A stretch of 64,000 bases of DNA from JAHEFU01 sp041395205 (GCA_041395205.1 JAWLAZ010000001.1:1302001-1366000), one strand, 5' to 3'. Positions 28,006 through 37,635 are shown, counted from the first letter of the stretch. Notes: a model not told the origin generated them from the letters alone. Numbers and translations: made by a program.

Positions 28006-28872
28006 ATGAGCAAGACAATCAATACGAGCCTGACGATCCGGCGGCCGGCGGCGGAGATCTTCCGGCTGCTGACAACTGCGGCGGAACTGGAACAGTGGTT
28101 CGCCGAACATGCCGAGGTGGATCTGGCGGGCGGGAGCTACCGCTTCTGGGGGATCCACACTCCGGATGTGCCGGCGGAGGGCAGGCAGCGGCTGCTCGCA
28201 TACGAGCAGGGCCGGAGCCTGTCCTACGTCTGGCCCGTGAATGGCAACGACACCGAGGTGCACTTCACTCTGGAAGAGGAGGAGGGTGTCACACTGGTGA
28301 AACTGACGACCGTCGGCAACCGCGAATGGGAGCAGGGTCATGGTTCGATGACGGACTTCTGGGTTGCCAGCCTCGAGAACCTGCGCCTGCATGCGCTGGG
28401 GCACACTGCGCTGCTTAAGTGCGACTACCGCCGCGAACAGGGCCGCGTCGAACTCAATCTGGAGATCGCAGAGGATCCCGCGCGCGTCTGGCAGGGGCTG
28501 ACCGATCCGGCGGAGCTGGACCGATTCTTCGCCTCCGGAGCCCGGGTCGAGCTGCAGCCGGGCGGGGTATTCAGCTACGGCTGGCAGGCCGGCGGGCCGC
28601 AGCAGGTCGTCAGTGTGGAGCCCGCTCAGTCGCTGGAGGTGAGCTGGCAGTGGGGCGGCGAGCCGGAGACGCGGGTGCGCTGGGAGCTGAACGGCAGTAC
28701 CGGCCGGACCCGTCTGAACCTCGTGCACAGCGGCTTCGGGGAGCGCAAGAGCCAGGACTACTACGCCGGCTGGACGAGCTTCCTCGTCACGCTGAAGGCC
28801 ATGCTGGAACTCGGTGATGCGTGGACGAAGATCGAGACCGACGGCTACGTGCCGGAGGGTGCGACGGCCTAG
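28006..28872 (+). CDS. Second double AHSA1/SRPBCC-domain protein
   Basis: A 288-residue paralogue of the preceding gene with the same two-domain plan. Domain 1 opens with TIRRPAAEIFRLLTTAAELE; domain 2 contains PGGVFSYGWQAGGPQQVVSV and ends RTRLNLVHSGFGERKSQDYY. AGGGAG precedes ATG 28006. The gap to the upstream gene is 50 bp, suggesting one operon formed by tandem duplication. Confidence 0.87.
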   Translation: MSKTINTSLTIRRPAAEIFRLLTTAAELEQWFAEHAEVDLAGGSYRFWGIHTPDVPAEGRQRLLAYEQGRSLSYVWPVNGNDTEVHFTLEEEEGVTLVKLTTVGNREWEQGHGSMTDFWVASLENLRLHALGHTALLKCDYRREQGRVELNLEIAEDPARVWQGLTDPAELDRFFASGARVELQPGGVFSYGWQAGGPQQVVSVEPAQSLEVSWQWGGEPETRVRWELNGSTGRTRLNLVHSGFGERKSQDYYAGWTSFLVTLKAMLELGDAWTKIETDGYVPEGATA

Positions 28873-28893
28873 GTCATAATTGCAGTCAGCGCT

Positions 28894-29496
28894 ATGGACC
28901 AGGAAACGAAATCTTGCCTGTTCGGATACCCCTACACCTGGTTGAGATGCCTGGGCATCTTGCTGGCCTTCATAATCTGTGGTCTGGCAACCAGATATGG
29001 ATGGTGGCCGAAGGAAGACAGCAGCTATTCAAGCCATTACCTGGCGATGTATGAACGTGAACTGCGGGATTGGCAGGGCTGCTTCGAGATCGACATGGAG
29101 AAAACCCATGTGGAACTGGATGCCTTCCCGAGGCAGAACATTGTCATCCGGGATCTGGATCATCCGGCCGGTAGCCAGATGCATGGCTGGGGTTACATGG
29201 TTGATGATGGCAGGGCGGAGTATGAATGGATTGTCAGCAATCTGGAAAAGGATGGTTACATCCCGCTGTATCGGGAGGAGATGATTGCCATTCCTGAAAT
29301 CGAGACGGGACTGGCGCGCATTCAGGCTTACAACAGCTCCCGTTCCTGCCTTGTGGTTGTCATGATTCGATGCCGGGAACCTTCTGAGATATACAACTTG
29401 TATACTCTGCAGAATACACAACTGAACCTGACAGGTTCAGATTTGCAGGACAGACTGTTCCCGGAATACAGTGAACTGTGTCCAGCAGAAGAGTAA
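28894..29496 (+). CDS. Membrane-anchored protein, unknown function
   Basis: A 200-residue protein with one hydrophobic helix (about 15-34, TWLRCLGILLAFIICGLATR) and a soluble part with several Cys, Tyr and Glu residues. It starts 21 bases after the second AHSA1 gene. Composition is somewhat less GC-rich than its neighbours. No family is recognised, and no strong ribosome site is visible before ATG 28894. Confidence 0.6.
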   Translation: MDQETKSCLFGYPYTWLRCLGILLAFIICGLATRYGWWPKEDSSYSSHYLAMYERELRDWQGCFEIDMEKTHVELDAFPRQNIVIRDLDHPAGSQMHGWGYMVDDGRAEYEWIVSNLEKDGYIPLYREEMIAIPEIETGLARIQAYNSSRSCLVVVMIRCREPSEIYNLYTLQNTQLNLTGSDLQDRLFPEYSELCPAEE

Positions 29497-29538
29497 GCTG
29501 ACCAGGATCAGCACTTTAAAGAAATTATGGAGGCGGAA

Positions 29539-30327
29539 ATGGCAGATGCAGGCGGCGGGATGCCCGCTACACCGCGCGGCAGCGGACGTTCACAGGTGGC
29601 CTGGCTTGAGATCCGGGCCAATGATCTGGACAAGGCGGCCGCGTTCTACGGCAGCGTATTCGGCTGGGAGCTGCAGGAGTTCGGGCCCAGCTACCGGATG
29701 TACTGGCAGCAGGGCACGCTCGGGATGGGCTTCAGCAGCGGCCTGAAGCCGGAGGTCGGCAATGCCCTGTTCTATGTCAACGTGGCGGACATCAACGCCA
29801 GTCTGGCCCGCGCGGTGGAACTGGGCGCTGAGCTGCTGGAACCGAAGCAGCCGATCGCCGAGAACATGCCGAACATGGGCATCTTCCGTACGCCGGCCGG
29901 GGTCACGGTTGGGATGATCGACAGCCCGCCCGCTGAGCTGCCCTATATCCCCGCACCCTGGACAGCCCCTGAGCCCCCGCAGCCGGGCAGCATCTGCAGC
30001 ATCGAGATCCACGGCGGCAGCGAGCTGGAGGAGACCCAGCGCTTCTACGGCGACATGTTCGAATGGGGTCTGGCGGAATCCAGCGGGCCCTACCGGATGT
30101 TCGATCCGGGGGGCAGCATCGGCGGCGTGTTCCAGGGACATACGCCCCAGGCCCCGCTGATGGTCTACATCTATGTCAGCGATGTGCTGGCAACGCTGGC
30201 CAAGGTGAAGGCAGCCGGCGGCGAGCAGGCCGGAGATCCGGCGGCGATGCCCGGGATGGGCATGTTCGGTTACTTCAGGGATCCCAACGGAATCTTCATG
30301 GGCCTGATCGGACCTGAGAAAGCCTGA
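29539..30327 (+). CDS. Two-domain VOC (glyoxalase/bleomycin-resistance-like) protein
   Basis: A 262-residue protein with two vicinal-oxygen-chelate domains (about 15-130 and 150-260). Each has the betaalphabetabetabeta pattern: VAWLEIRANDLDKAAAFYGS then VFGWEL, and SIEIHGGSELEETQRFYGDM. The usual metal ligands are incomplete in both halves, as in many two-domain VOC proteins, so it may bind ligands rather than catalyse. GGAGG at 29529-29533 favours ATG 29539 over ATG 29527. It is the same type as the exported gene that follows. Confidence 0.85.
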   Translation: MADAGGGMPATPRGSGRSQVAWLEIRANDLDKAAAFYGSVFGWELQEFGPSYRMYWQQGTLGMGFSSGLKPEVGNALFYVNVADINASLARAVELGAELLEPKQPIAENMPNMGIFRTPAGVTVGMIDSPPAELPYIPAPWTAPEPPQPGSICSIEIHGGSELEETQRFYGDMFEWGLAESSGPYRMFDPGGSIGGVFQGHTPQAPLMVYIYVSDVLATLAKVKAAGGEQAGDPAAMPGMGMFGYFRDPNGIFMGLIGPEKA

Positions 30328-30386
30328 TATCATTCCCTCTCCGCGAAGAATCCGCGGGATGGCAACATTTGTAGGAGTAATCAATC

Positions 30387-31325
30387 ATGCACAAGCTTGG
30401 AATCGGGCTCATGGCGGTGGTGATCGCCGCATTCACCCTCAACGGCAGCGCCGAGGCGCGAGGCTTCGGTGACAATGACAACTCCGGCTATTACGGCCAG
30501 GGTGGTCAGATGGACAAGTGCGGCGGTGCAATGGATATGGGAATGGAGATGACACGCGGCACGGCGCAGATGGCCGTAGGCACCGGTGAGCACTGGATCA
30601 GCTGGCTGGAGTTCAACACTGGGGACATTCCGGCCACTTCCGAATTCCTGCACACGGTCTTCGGCTGGGACGTGATGCCCTATATGGACAACTACGTGAT
30701 GTGGATGCCCAGCATGGAGAAGGGCGAGCTGGGCTGCGGGATTGCCAGCAATGCGGAGATCCCCCAGCAGTCCGCGTTCTACATCTACACCCCGAACATC
30801 GACGCCAAGCTCGCCGAGGTGGAGGCCCGGGGCGGCTCCGTCTTCGTGCCGAAGATGCCGATCGCCGAGGGCATGCCGAACATCGCGATGTTCACCGACC
30901 CGAGCGGCGTGATCGTCGGGCTCGTGGATGCGGCGCTGCCGGCTGAGCCGGTTGCCAACCCCGTCGGCCCCGGTGCGAGCGGTGTGCCCGGAATGTTCTG
31001 CGCGCTGGAGGTCTACAATGCCAGCACCTCCGGCCCGGACAGCTTCTACCGCGATTTGTTCGGCTGGGCCAGCAAGCCCACGATGGAAAGCTACATGGAC
31101 TTCAATCCCGGTAGCGGCATCGCCGGTGTGTTCCAGAGCCACACGGCAGAGGCGAAGGTGATGGCCTACATCTGGAGTGACGACGTGCAGGCCACGCTGG
31201 ATGCCGTTGAGGCTGCGGGCGGCACGACTTTCGGGGAGGCGATGTCCATGGAGAACATCGCCACCTTCGGCTACTTCACCGCTCCCGGGGGGCTGATGCT
31301 CGGCCTGATGGGTCCGGCCAGCTAG
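30387..31325 (+). CDS. Exported two-domain VOC protein
   Basis: A 312-residue VOC protein with a clear signal peptide (MHKLGIGLMAVVIAAFTLNG, cleavage near SAEA). A Gly/Met-rich spacer (about 26-65) precedes two VOC domains (about 68-185 and 205-310), paralogous to the gene at 29539: WISWLEFNTGDIPATSEFLH, and PKMPIAEGMPNIAMF against its PKQPIAENMPNMGIF. Export of a VOC protein is unusual; most are cytosolic. AGGAG is nine bases before ATG 30387. The TAG stop overlaps the stop of the convergent PaiB gene. Confidence 0.85.
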   Translation: MHKLGIGLMAVVIAAFTLNGSAEARGFGDNDNSGYYGQGGQMDKCGGAMDMGMEMTRGTAQMAVGTGEHWISWLEFNTGDIPATSEFLHTVFGWDVMPYMDNYVMWMPSMEKGELGCGIASNAEIPQQSAFYIYTPNIDAKLAEVEARGGSVFVPKMPIAEGMPNIAMFTDPSGVIVGLVDAALPAEPVANPVGPGASGVPGMFCALEVYNASTSGPDSFYRDLFGWASKPTMESYMDFNPGSGIAGVFQSHTAEAKVMAYIWSDDVQATLDAVEAAGGTTFGEAMSMENIATFGYFTAPGGLMLGLMGPAS

Positions 31326-31948
31326 TCCCGGCGCTTCTCCAGTTCAGAGAGAATCATTTCCGCCAGGTCAGTGTTGCCAAGTGCAGCCTGCCTGGCGGCT
31401 GCATTTCCGGCCTCGGAGACCGTGCGGTTCTGGTTGAGCTTGAGCTTGCCGTCCAGTCTGTCAACACGCATGCTGAAGGCCACGATGCCCCTCAGCAGTC
31501 CGCGGTATTTCTCCTCGCTGAGCTGCTCCGTGCGCCAGCCGGATTCGCCGGGTTCCATCGCCGCCACCAGGCGCCGGATCGCCAGTTCGCTCTCCGCCCC
31601 CTCGGCACATTTCAGCGGACGGCCAGCTGCATGCACGGCCACGTAGTTCCAGGTGGGTACCATGTCCTCACTCTGATAGTCCGAGGGCGAAACATAGCCA
31701 TGCGGCCCGCTGAAGACCACCAGCGCTTCGCGCTCCCCGTCAAAGGATTCATGCAGGGGGTTGGCCCGCGCCAGGTGCGCCACCAGTTCGATGGAGCCAT
31801 CGGGCAGTTCGTCGATCAGGAAGGGCAGGTGCACGCCCTGCATCAGGCCATGGCGGTCGCTCATGCTGAGTACGGCGAAGGGGAATGCGCGCATCAGTTC
31901 AATGATGCGCTGCCTGTCATCCAGCCTGAAATATGGGGGCGACCACAC
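31322..31948 (-). CDS. PaiB-family FMN-binding-like protein
   Basis: A 208-residue PaiB-type protein with a split-barrel flavin-binding-like fold, known from the Bacillus paiAB locus. Family motifs: MWSPPYF start, AHLARANP (57-64), GYVSPSDY (84-91), VPTWNYVAVH (97-106) and KLKLNQNR (about 177-184). The start is GTG at 31948, nine bases after the stop of hpt, so the two probably share a transcript. Its role as regulator or flavoenzyme is unresolved in the family. Confidence 0.87.
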   Translation of the reverse strand: MWSPPYFRLDDRQRIIELMRAFPFAVLSMSDRHGLMQGVHLPFLIDELPDGSIELVAHLARANPLHESFDGEREALVVFSGPHGYVSPSDYQSEDMVPTWNYVAVHAAGRPLKCAEGAESELAIRRLVAAMEPGESGWRTEQLSEEKYRGLLRGIVAFSMRVDRLDGKLKLNQNRTVSEAGNAAARQAALGNTDLAEMILSELEKRRD

Positions 31949-31957
31949 ACCCGGATC

Positions 31958-32482
31958 CTAGTTGATCGCCCAGATGTCCGGGAGCTGGCGCCACTTCTGC
32001 TCGAAGTCCAGGCCGTAGCCCACCACGAACTTGTCGGGGATCGCGAAGCCGGTGTAGTCGATCTTCAGCGCGGCCTTGCGGTTGTGCGGGCGGTCCAGGA
32101 ATGCGCAGACATGCACGCTGGCCGGCTTGCGGTTCTGCAGCTGCTCGAGGATGTAGTTGAGCGTCAGGCCGCTGTCGATGATGTCCTCAACCACGATCAC
32201 ATGCTCACTCTCGATGCTTTCGTCGAGGTCCTTGATCAGACGTACGACGCCGGTGCTGGAGGTGCCGGAATAGCTCGAGACCGCGAGGAAGTCGTAACTC
32301 AGCGGGACTTCGATGCGGCGCACCAGGTCCGAGAGGAAGATGTTGGCACCGCGCAGCACACCGACGAGGTGCACCTTGCGGCCATCGAAGTCCTCGGTGA
32401 TCTGTGCGGCGATTTCATCGACGCGGCGGTCGATTTCAGCGGCCGTGTACAGCCGCGTGAAGTAGCTGGGGATCTCGAGCAT
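31958..32482 (-). CDS. hpt: Hypoxanthine phosphoribosyltransferase
   Basis: Purine-salvage enzyme that converts hypoxanthine (and usually guanine) with PRPP to IMP or GMP. It has GVLRGANIFL (41-50) and the PRPP-binding loop VIVVEDIIDSGLTL (95-108), and the usual length of 174 residues. A candidate promoter on the minus strand, GTGACC (32519-32514)-N17-TATGCT (32496-32491), would place the transcript start within a few bases of the ATG, and no ribosome site is seen, so translation may be leaderless. Confidence 0.94.
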   Translation of the reverse strand: MLEIPSYFTRLYTAAEIDRRVDEIAAQITEDFDGRKVHLVGVLRGANIFLSDLVRRIEVPLSYDFLAVSSYSGTSSTGVVRLIKDLDESIESEHVIVVEDIIDSGLTLNYILEQLQNRKPASVHVCAFLDRPHNRKAALKIDYTGFAIPDKFVVGYGLDFEQKWRQLPDIWAIN

Positions 32483-32694
32483 AGCGCTCTAGCATAACAC
32501 AGCAGATAAATAAGGTCACCGGTGCCGGAACCAGCTCATTCGCGGGAAAGTCTGAAAGCCGCGTAACCGCAGCGCGCGGTTGACGTCCTGATAGATGACC
32601 GGGACCAAATTGGGCGGCATTTCCCGCCCGGCATGGAATTGACGCCCGGATGGGTACAATGTAACATTGCCTGTTGAATGCAAGGATGGACAAT

Positions 32695-34128
32695 ATGATC
32701 AACAACTGGGGCAGGAAATCTGAGGCGCAGTCGGGATTCTCGCTGATCGAGCTTCTCGTGGTGCTGCTCATTTTCGCAATCCTGATCGCGATCACCGTGC
32801 CGAGCTTCATGTCCACGAGGCCCGAGCGCAACCTGGCCAGTGCGGTGGATGTCTTCGCCACCGACTTCGGCTATGCCCGGGCCAAGGCCCAGCAGACCGG
32901 CAGCCGGGTGTTCATCGCCTTCGACATGCAGCCTGACGCACGCCAGTGCGAAGGCTGGTGGGACGCCGTGGCGGATGCGCCGAGCAATGCCGCCCCCAGT
33001 GGCACCTCCAGCGGCAGCTACATCAACCCGAACAACCCCGGCATCAACCGCAGCTCGCGCAAGTACTACATCGTGGAGGAACGCCCGCGCTGGATCGAGA
33101 TTGATGCCAACGGCAACCGTCCCTATGACCCGGCCTTCAACCCGAGTCTGGTGACAGGCCAGGCCCCCTTCACGTATCTTGACTGGCTCAACCAGTTCGA
33201 TGCCTGGAGTGCCGGAACCGCAGAGTATCCGGTCGAGCCGCTCTATCCCTATGATGCCGCCGAGACCTTCAGCCCGCTGGGCCCGGAGGACGGGGCATTC
33301 AACGATGCCAGCACTCCGCTGATCTTCTATCCGCAGAACCTCGGCACCGGCGGCAGTGACACCCAGGACTATGTTGACCGCTGGATCGACGGTCCGACCG
33401 CTCCCACCTGGGATGCCGGCGACCGCGATGACCAGGCGATGAAGATCTTCTGCACGGCGGACGAGCTGGAGATCCTCAACTTCGACCGCACGGTCGACTT
33501 CGATGTCAACGGTGACCGGATCTACACACACGGCTCTGACAGCCAGCGCATGAAGGACCAGATCCTCGACTACATCATCCTGAAGACGGTTGAACTGCCT
33601 GATGAAGTGTTCTTCATGAATCCCTGGAAGAACACCTATCCCGCCGGCTGGGAGGATGTGGACAACAACGGCGTGATTGACGAATACAAGTACGCTGACA
33701 TGCAATTCCTGCAGTTCCTGATCACCTTCAGCCCGGACGGTGAGGTTTACAAGTCGGAGTGGACCTTCGACCCCGAGCCCTATCCGGACGGCAATTACTA
33801 CGGCCAGTGCCACGGCCGGATCCAGGACCGCCTGGAATCCAGCAGCGTGCACGCCGTGTTCATGGTGATCGCCGAGACGCTTGACTTCGGCAGCCCCAAC
33901 CCGATCGCCAAGGCGATGGTGCAGGACAACAAGAAGGCCAACAGCCAGAGTGCCGGCAGAGCCTTCACCTACTGGACCAACAGCGGCAAGTACTTCGTGG
34001 ACGACTACACCCCCAACGACAAGGCGCACTCCATCGACCGCGATGACCCGCGTCTCGACCTGGGCAATGTCAGCCCGCAGGTGGCCCGTGAATTCGTCTA
34101 CCGCCAGGACTTCCTCTCGAAGACCTGA
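32695..34128 (+). CDS. H-type minor pseudopilin (GspH/FimT-like), oversized
   Basis: First gene of the pilus run. A class III leader ends at Gly14 (EAQSG/FSLIELLVV) with Glu at +5, followed by the hydrophobic helix and the GspH-like SAVDVFATDFGYARAKAQQ. At 477 residues it is about three times the family norm; the C-terminal bulk has acidic loops such as DVDNNGVIDE (codons near 33654-33683) and FDVNGDRIY. AAGGA at 32682-32686 favours ATG 32695 over ATG 32686 or TTG 32674. Inner-membrane insertion, prepilin-peptidase cleavage and assembly into a pseudopilus are expected from the family. Confidence 0.88.
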   Translation: MINNWGRKSEAQSGFSLIELLVVLLIFAILIAITVPSFMSTRPERNLASAVDVFATDFGYARAKAQQTGSRVFIAFDMQPDARQCEGWWDAVADAPSNAAPSGTSSGSYINPNNPGINRSSRKYYIVEERPRWIEIDANGNRPYDPAFNPSLVTGQAPFTYLDWLNQFDAWSAGTAEYPVEPLYPYDAAETFSPLGPEDGAFNDASTPLIFYPQNLGTGGSDTQDYVDRWIDGPTAPTWDAGDRDDQAMKIFCTADELEILNFDRTVDFDVNGDRIYTHGSDSQRMKDQILDYIILKTVELPDEVFFMNPWKNTYPAGWEDVDNNGVIDEYKYADMQFLQFLITFSPDGEVYKSEWTFDPEPYPDGNYYGQCHGRIQDRLESSSVHAVFMVIAETLDFGSPNPIAKAMVQDNKKANSQSAGRAFTYWTNSGKYFVDDYTPNDKAHSIDRDDPRLDLGNVSPQVAREFVYRQDFLSKT

Positions 34129-34197
34129 TCACTGTAAGTCAATAGATCCTGATGGGTAAGATAAGGTATGCGACAGGTGGATGAACTTAGGAACAGC

Positions 34198-35283
34198 ATG
34201 CGGATCAAGTGCCGAAGCAGACGGGGATTCTCGCTGCTGGAGCTGATGATCGCTCTCACGATCCTCGCGATCGCCCTGGTTCCGGTGGCCTACTTCTACA
34301 GCAAGTCACTGCAGATGGTGGAGCAGTCCTCGGTGCGCACCCGCGCCCTGATGCTCGCCCAGGAGCGTCTGGCGGAACTGCGCCAGATGCCCTACGACCA
34401 GATCTTCTCCAATGTCACCCCAAGCCCCACCCAGGTGCGGGTCTATACGGCGGAATCTGCGATCGATCCCACCACCGCCGACTGGTTCGGGTATGACTAT
34501 GAAACCGCCGGCGACTGGCAGGCGATGTGGCATTACCCCCTGCCGCTGGATTACAACCCGTATGATCCGGCCACCCAGGGCTACAACAATGCCGTTGGTG
34601 TGAACCGCAATACCCCCAGCAATCCCCTTGGCGGTGTGTTCAGTTCGCATGTGAACTTCAATACGCCCAACAGCTTCGATTACGAGTATGAGCCGATCGG
34701 CTTCTACAACTTCAGGATCAACCGCCAGAATGCTTTGCTGGAGGCGGCCGGTCCCGGGGTTGACCAGATCGCGGTTCCCGACATCGCCGATGTGCGCATG
34801 ATCGACCGCCGCAGCCTGCCGCAGGTCGAGCAGCGCCTGGACAACCTCAACAACATGGACAACTTCCGCACCGGTTACGGACAGCTGGTGGAGCAGTACG
34901 GTGAGTTCGGCAGGCGCACGATCATCCTTGACGTGGTCCCGAATGTCGGCGGTGAGAACAACCCGCTGGACACCGACGGCGACAACTTCGATCCGAACGA
35001 TGACCGGGACGGCGGTGCCACGGCGCTCGATCCGTATCCGATCCAGAAGGGTCCGGACAACAAGTTCCAGGTGCTGACCCGCGGCGGCGGTCCCGGTAAG
35101 CTGATCATCGTGCAGGTGTTCTGGCTGCCCCGCAATCCGCCCGATGGCTACATTCCGTTCAGCGACCTGAATGTGATTGACCTGCGCACCTTCGTGAGTC
35201 CCACCAATGAGTGGACCACGCTCGGCGAAGGCAGCGGTCCGCTGACCAACAACCAGAGCCTGATCATCACCCCGACCAACTGA
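34198..35283 (+). CDS. I-type minor pseudopilin (GspI/PilV-like), oversized
   Basis: The leader ends RSRRG/FSLLELMIAL (Gly10), followed by the GspI/PilV-like SSVRTRALMLAQERLAELRQ. It has 361 residues against about 120-150 for GspI. An acidic calcium-loop-like stretch, DTDGDNFDPNDDRDGG, occurs at 34969-35020. AGGA lies five bases before ATG 34198; the ATG at 34168 is in frame but gives a longer leader with a weak site. It follows the H-type gene by 69 bp. Confidence 0.87.
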   Translation: MRIKCRSRRGFSLLELMIALTILAIALVPVAYFYSKSLQMVEQSSVRTRALMLAQERLAELRQMPYDQIFSNVTPSPTQVRVYTAESAIDPTTADWFGYDYETAGDWQAMWHYPLPLDYNPYDPATQGYNNAVGVNRNTPSNPLGGVFSSHVNFNTPNSFDYEYEPIGFYNFRINRQNALLEAAGPGVDQIAVPDIADVRMIDRRSLPQVEQRLDNLNNMDNFRTGYGQLVEQYGEFGRRTIILDVVPNVGGENNPLDTDGDNFDPNDDRDGGATALDPYPIQKGPDNKFQVLTRGGGPGKLIIVQVFWLPRNPPDGYIPFSDLNVIDLRTFVSPTNEWTTLGEGSGPLTNNQSLIITPTN

Positions 35284-35465
35284 GCTGGCCGCGGAACATG
35301 GCGGTCTGCGGCGGGTCCAATGCACGGATCCGTTGCGCTGAATACAGGGAGAACAGGGTGGAAGAAGCGACTCCAGGTGAGAATTCCGGATGCCTGCACA
35401 GGCACTGTTCCTGCTGCAGGCAGTCCCACAGCGGCCTGCGCCTGATCCAGGACCTCCCGGGGCTT

Positions 35466-35495
35466 TTGGGTCGGGGAAGTAACCTGTTCTATAAT
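35466..35495 (+). promoter_or_regulatory. Possible internal promoter before the first G-like pseudopilin
   Basis: TTGGGT (35466-35471) and a perfect TATAAT (35490-35495) are separated by 18 bp in the 259-bp gap between the I-type and first G-like gene. The rest of the gap holds no gene. A separate promoter would fit higher expression of G-like subunits. Confidence 0.45.
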
Positions 35496-35542
35496 AAAAC
35501 GTCTACATACGTGACGCTACACCTAGCACTGAGGCGTATCTC

Positions 35543-36565
35543 GTGGTGAAAACTATGCACAGAGACAGAAAGGCTTTTACCCTGGTTGAACTGCTGGTGG
35601 TGATTGGCATCATCCTGATCCTGGTGTCCATCGCACTGCCGGCAACCAATACCGCGCGGTCAAAGGCCAAGGACATGGAAGTCAAGAAGGGCTGCAATGA
35701 CATCCAGGCCGCACTGGAAAAGTACGGCGTGGCGCGCGGGGGTTATCCCGGCGTGCACTGGGAGCAGGACAGCAACGGTGACTTCTACGCCGGTCCAGGC
35801 CTGATCGGCGGCCTGCCGAGCTACAGCGGCGGCGAACCCCAGAAGGACTTCTATGTCGCGAAGGATGCCAGTGATGCCCGCGGTCCGGGCAACCAGGCAC
35901 CCTATTTCGCGGACCAGACACCGAACCCCTCGGTACTGGATGCCCTGATCGTCAGCGGTGAGCTGACGGATTACCCTGCCAATCCCTTCGTGCGGACAAA
36001 CGGCGGCCTCAAGGCCCAGATGTCCAATCTGTTCCTGTTCAGCCCGCAGGGTTTGGACGGAGCGACCCAGCCGGACCTGACCGAGCCGGGCACGATCAAC
36101 TGGAACCGCTATCTGCCGGCTACGCAGTCCATGCGTGCCAATTACCAGGACTTCGGCCGCGGGCATTTCAGCTACATCCCGCTCAATCCGCAGAACCTGA
36201 GCGGCACGGATTTCGCCGGCAACTGGGCAGCGCTCAGCGGCCTCGAGCGCAGTGAGTACTACTCCAAGTGCAAGGGCTACATCCTGATCGGCTGGGGCGG
36301 GAGCCGCGCCGATGACAGCCAGGCCAAGGGTCTGTCCGAGAAGTACTGGAGCAACACCGCCGGGGCCTTCGACTTTGACAACAGCCTGACATCCGACCCG
36401 CTGGAGCAGGTGCTCACGAATGTCACCGCAGCGGGCATCCTGCGCGGCGACGTGACGGACAGCGACGGCGGCATCGGCACCTTCGGCCAGACGCTGCCCG
36501 GCGGCGGTCCCGACATTGACAACGCCTTCTACGGCGCTACCTTCATCAAGATTACCGGGAGCTGA
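35543..36565 (+). CDS. G-like pseudopilin 1, Ala before the cleavage site
   Basis: A 340-residue pseudopilin: MVKTMHRDRKA/FTLVELLVVIG with Glu at +5. The residue before the cut is Ala11 rather than the near-invariant Gly, which some prepilin peptidases tolerate. The helix continues SKAKDMEVKKGCNDIQAALE, as in GspG. The globular part carries LTDYPANPF, a motif shared with its paralogues, and FSYIPLNPQN. GAGG at 35531-35534 supports a GTG start at 35543; ATG 35555 is a less supported alternative. Confidence 0.85.
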   Translation: MVKTMHRDRKAFTLVELLVVIGIILILVSIALPATNTARSKAKDMEVKKGCNDIQAALEKYGVARGGYPGVHWEQDSNGDFYAGPGLIGGLPSYSGGEPQKDFYVAKDASDARGPGNQAPYFADQTPNPSVLDALIVSGELTDYPANPFVRTNGGLKAQMSNLFLFSPQGLDGATQPDLTEPGTINWNRYLPATQSMRANYQDFGRGHFSYIPLNPQNLSGTDFAGNWAALSGLERSEYYSKCKGYILIGWGGSRADDSQAKGLSEKYWSNTAGAFDFDNSLTSDPLEQVLTNVTAAGILRGDVTDSDGGIGTFGQTLPGGGPDIDNAFYGATFIKITGS

Positions 36566-36568
36566 TTG

Positions 36569-37600
36569 ATGCACAGCAGAAACATCAAGCCGGACTGGAG
36601 CGCGGACATGCGGGGCTTCACCCTGATCGAGCTGCTGGTCGTGATCGTGGTGATTGCCATCCTCGTGGCCATCGCCCTTCCCAATCTCAGGGCTGTCAAG
36701 CGCAAGCAGATGGAGGCCCAGACCGCGACCCAGGTCAATGAGATCCAGAAGGCGCTGGAAGCCTTCGGTACCGACCACAACGGCCAGTACCCCTTCCGCG
36801 TGACCTGGTTTGACGCGGCCACGGCCAATAATCCGAACTTCGATCCCTACAAGGCCCGTGATACGGGAAGCGGCCTGACCACCGACCCCGAGAACCGTTT
36901 CTCGATGGGGATCTGGGGCGGTGCCGAGCGTGTGACGCGTGAGGGCCTCAACATCGCGGACGTGCAGGACATCCAGCGTCCCGACCTGCTGCCGCAGCCC
37001 TTCTCCAGCACCTGGACCTACAACAACTTCTACAACCGCTTCAATCAGTACAGCGACCCGCTGGTGGCCATGGGCTATCTCGGCGAGTACCCCCCGAACC
37101 CGTTCATGAAGCGGCAGATGGGCAACGTGCTGTGGTATTACGGCGATGCCAACTGGAAGAACGGCGGCCCGCAGCGCCTGGATCCCGCGATCCCCGGCGA
37201 GGCCGTGGTTCCCAGTCCCGGCGACTTCACCTACACGCACTTCTACGGCGTGGATGATGCCAACAACTTCATCTACCCCAAGGGCGTGGTGGCCAGCAAG
37301 GCGGGTTACAACGTCACGCTGCCAAACGGCGACCAGGTTGACGGCAAGTACTACATCGACGTCGTTGACAGCTACCAGATCTGGGGTTACGGCGACATGC
37401 GCCTCAACGGCAGCTGGTACGTCAACTACCCGAACAACGACCTGGGCCTGTCCGTGCGTGGCAACGAATCCGCCGGCAAGGACTGGAACGGCAACGGTAC
37501 GAAGGACATGTTCGAGCGTGGTCTCGTGACCTACGCCAAGCGCAGCGGTCAGGGCTCCACCGGGGCCGTTGACAACAGCGGCAACAAGGTTGAATTCTAA
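36569..37600 (+). CDS. G-like pseudopilin 2
   Basis: A 343-residue paralogue: leader to Gly16 (SADMRG/FTLIELLVVIV), GspG-like helix QTATQVNEIQKALEAFGTDH, then NGQYP and the shared GEYPPNPF and GDFTYTHFYG motifs. An acidic DWNGNGTKDMF loop lies near the C-terminus. The start at ATG 36569 follows the previous stop by three bases, so translation is probably coupled; a TTG one codon earlier is not needed. Confidence 0.87.
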   Translation: MHSRNIKPDWSADMRGFTLIELLVVIVVIAILVAIALPNLRAVKRKQMEAQTATQVNEIQKALEAFGTDHNGQYPFRVTWFDAATANNPNFDPYKARDTGSGLTTDPENRFSMGIWGGAERVTREGLNIADVQDIQRPDLLPQPFSSTWTYNNFYNRFNQYSDPLVAMGYLGEYPPNPFMKRQMGNVLWYYGDANWKNGGPQRLDPAIPGEAVVPSPGDFTYTHFYGVDDANNFIYPKGVVASKAGYNVTLPNGDQVDGKYYIDVVDSYQIWGYGDMRLNGSWYVNYPNNDLGLSVRGNESAGKDWNGNGTKDMFERGLVTYAKRSGQGSTGAVDNSGNKVEF

Positions 37601-37635
37601 TCGCAATGGCAACGGCAATGACAGGAGCAGAAACG

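Noticed and set aside
35660..37618. 652-codon minus-strand open frame
   Set aside because: Antisense to two well-supported pseudopilins; same GC artefact.
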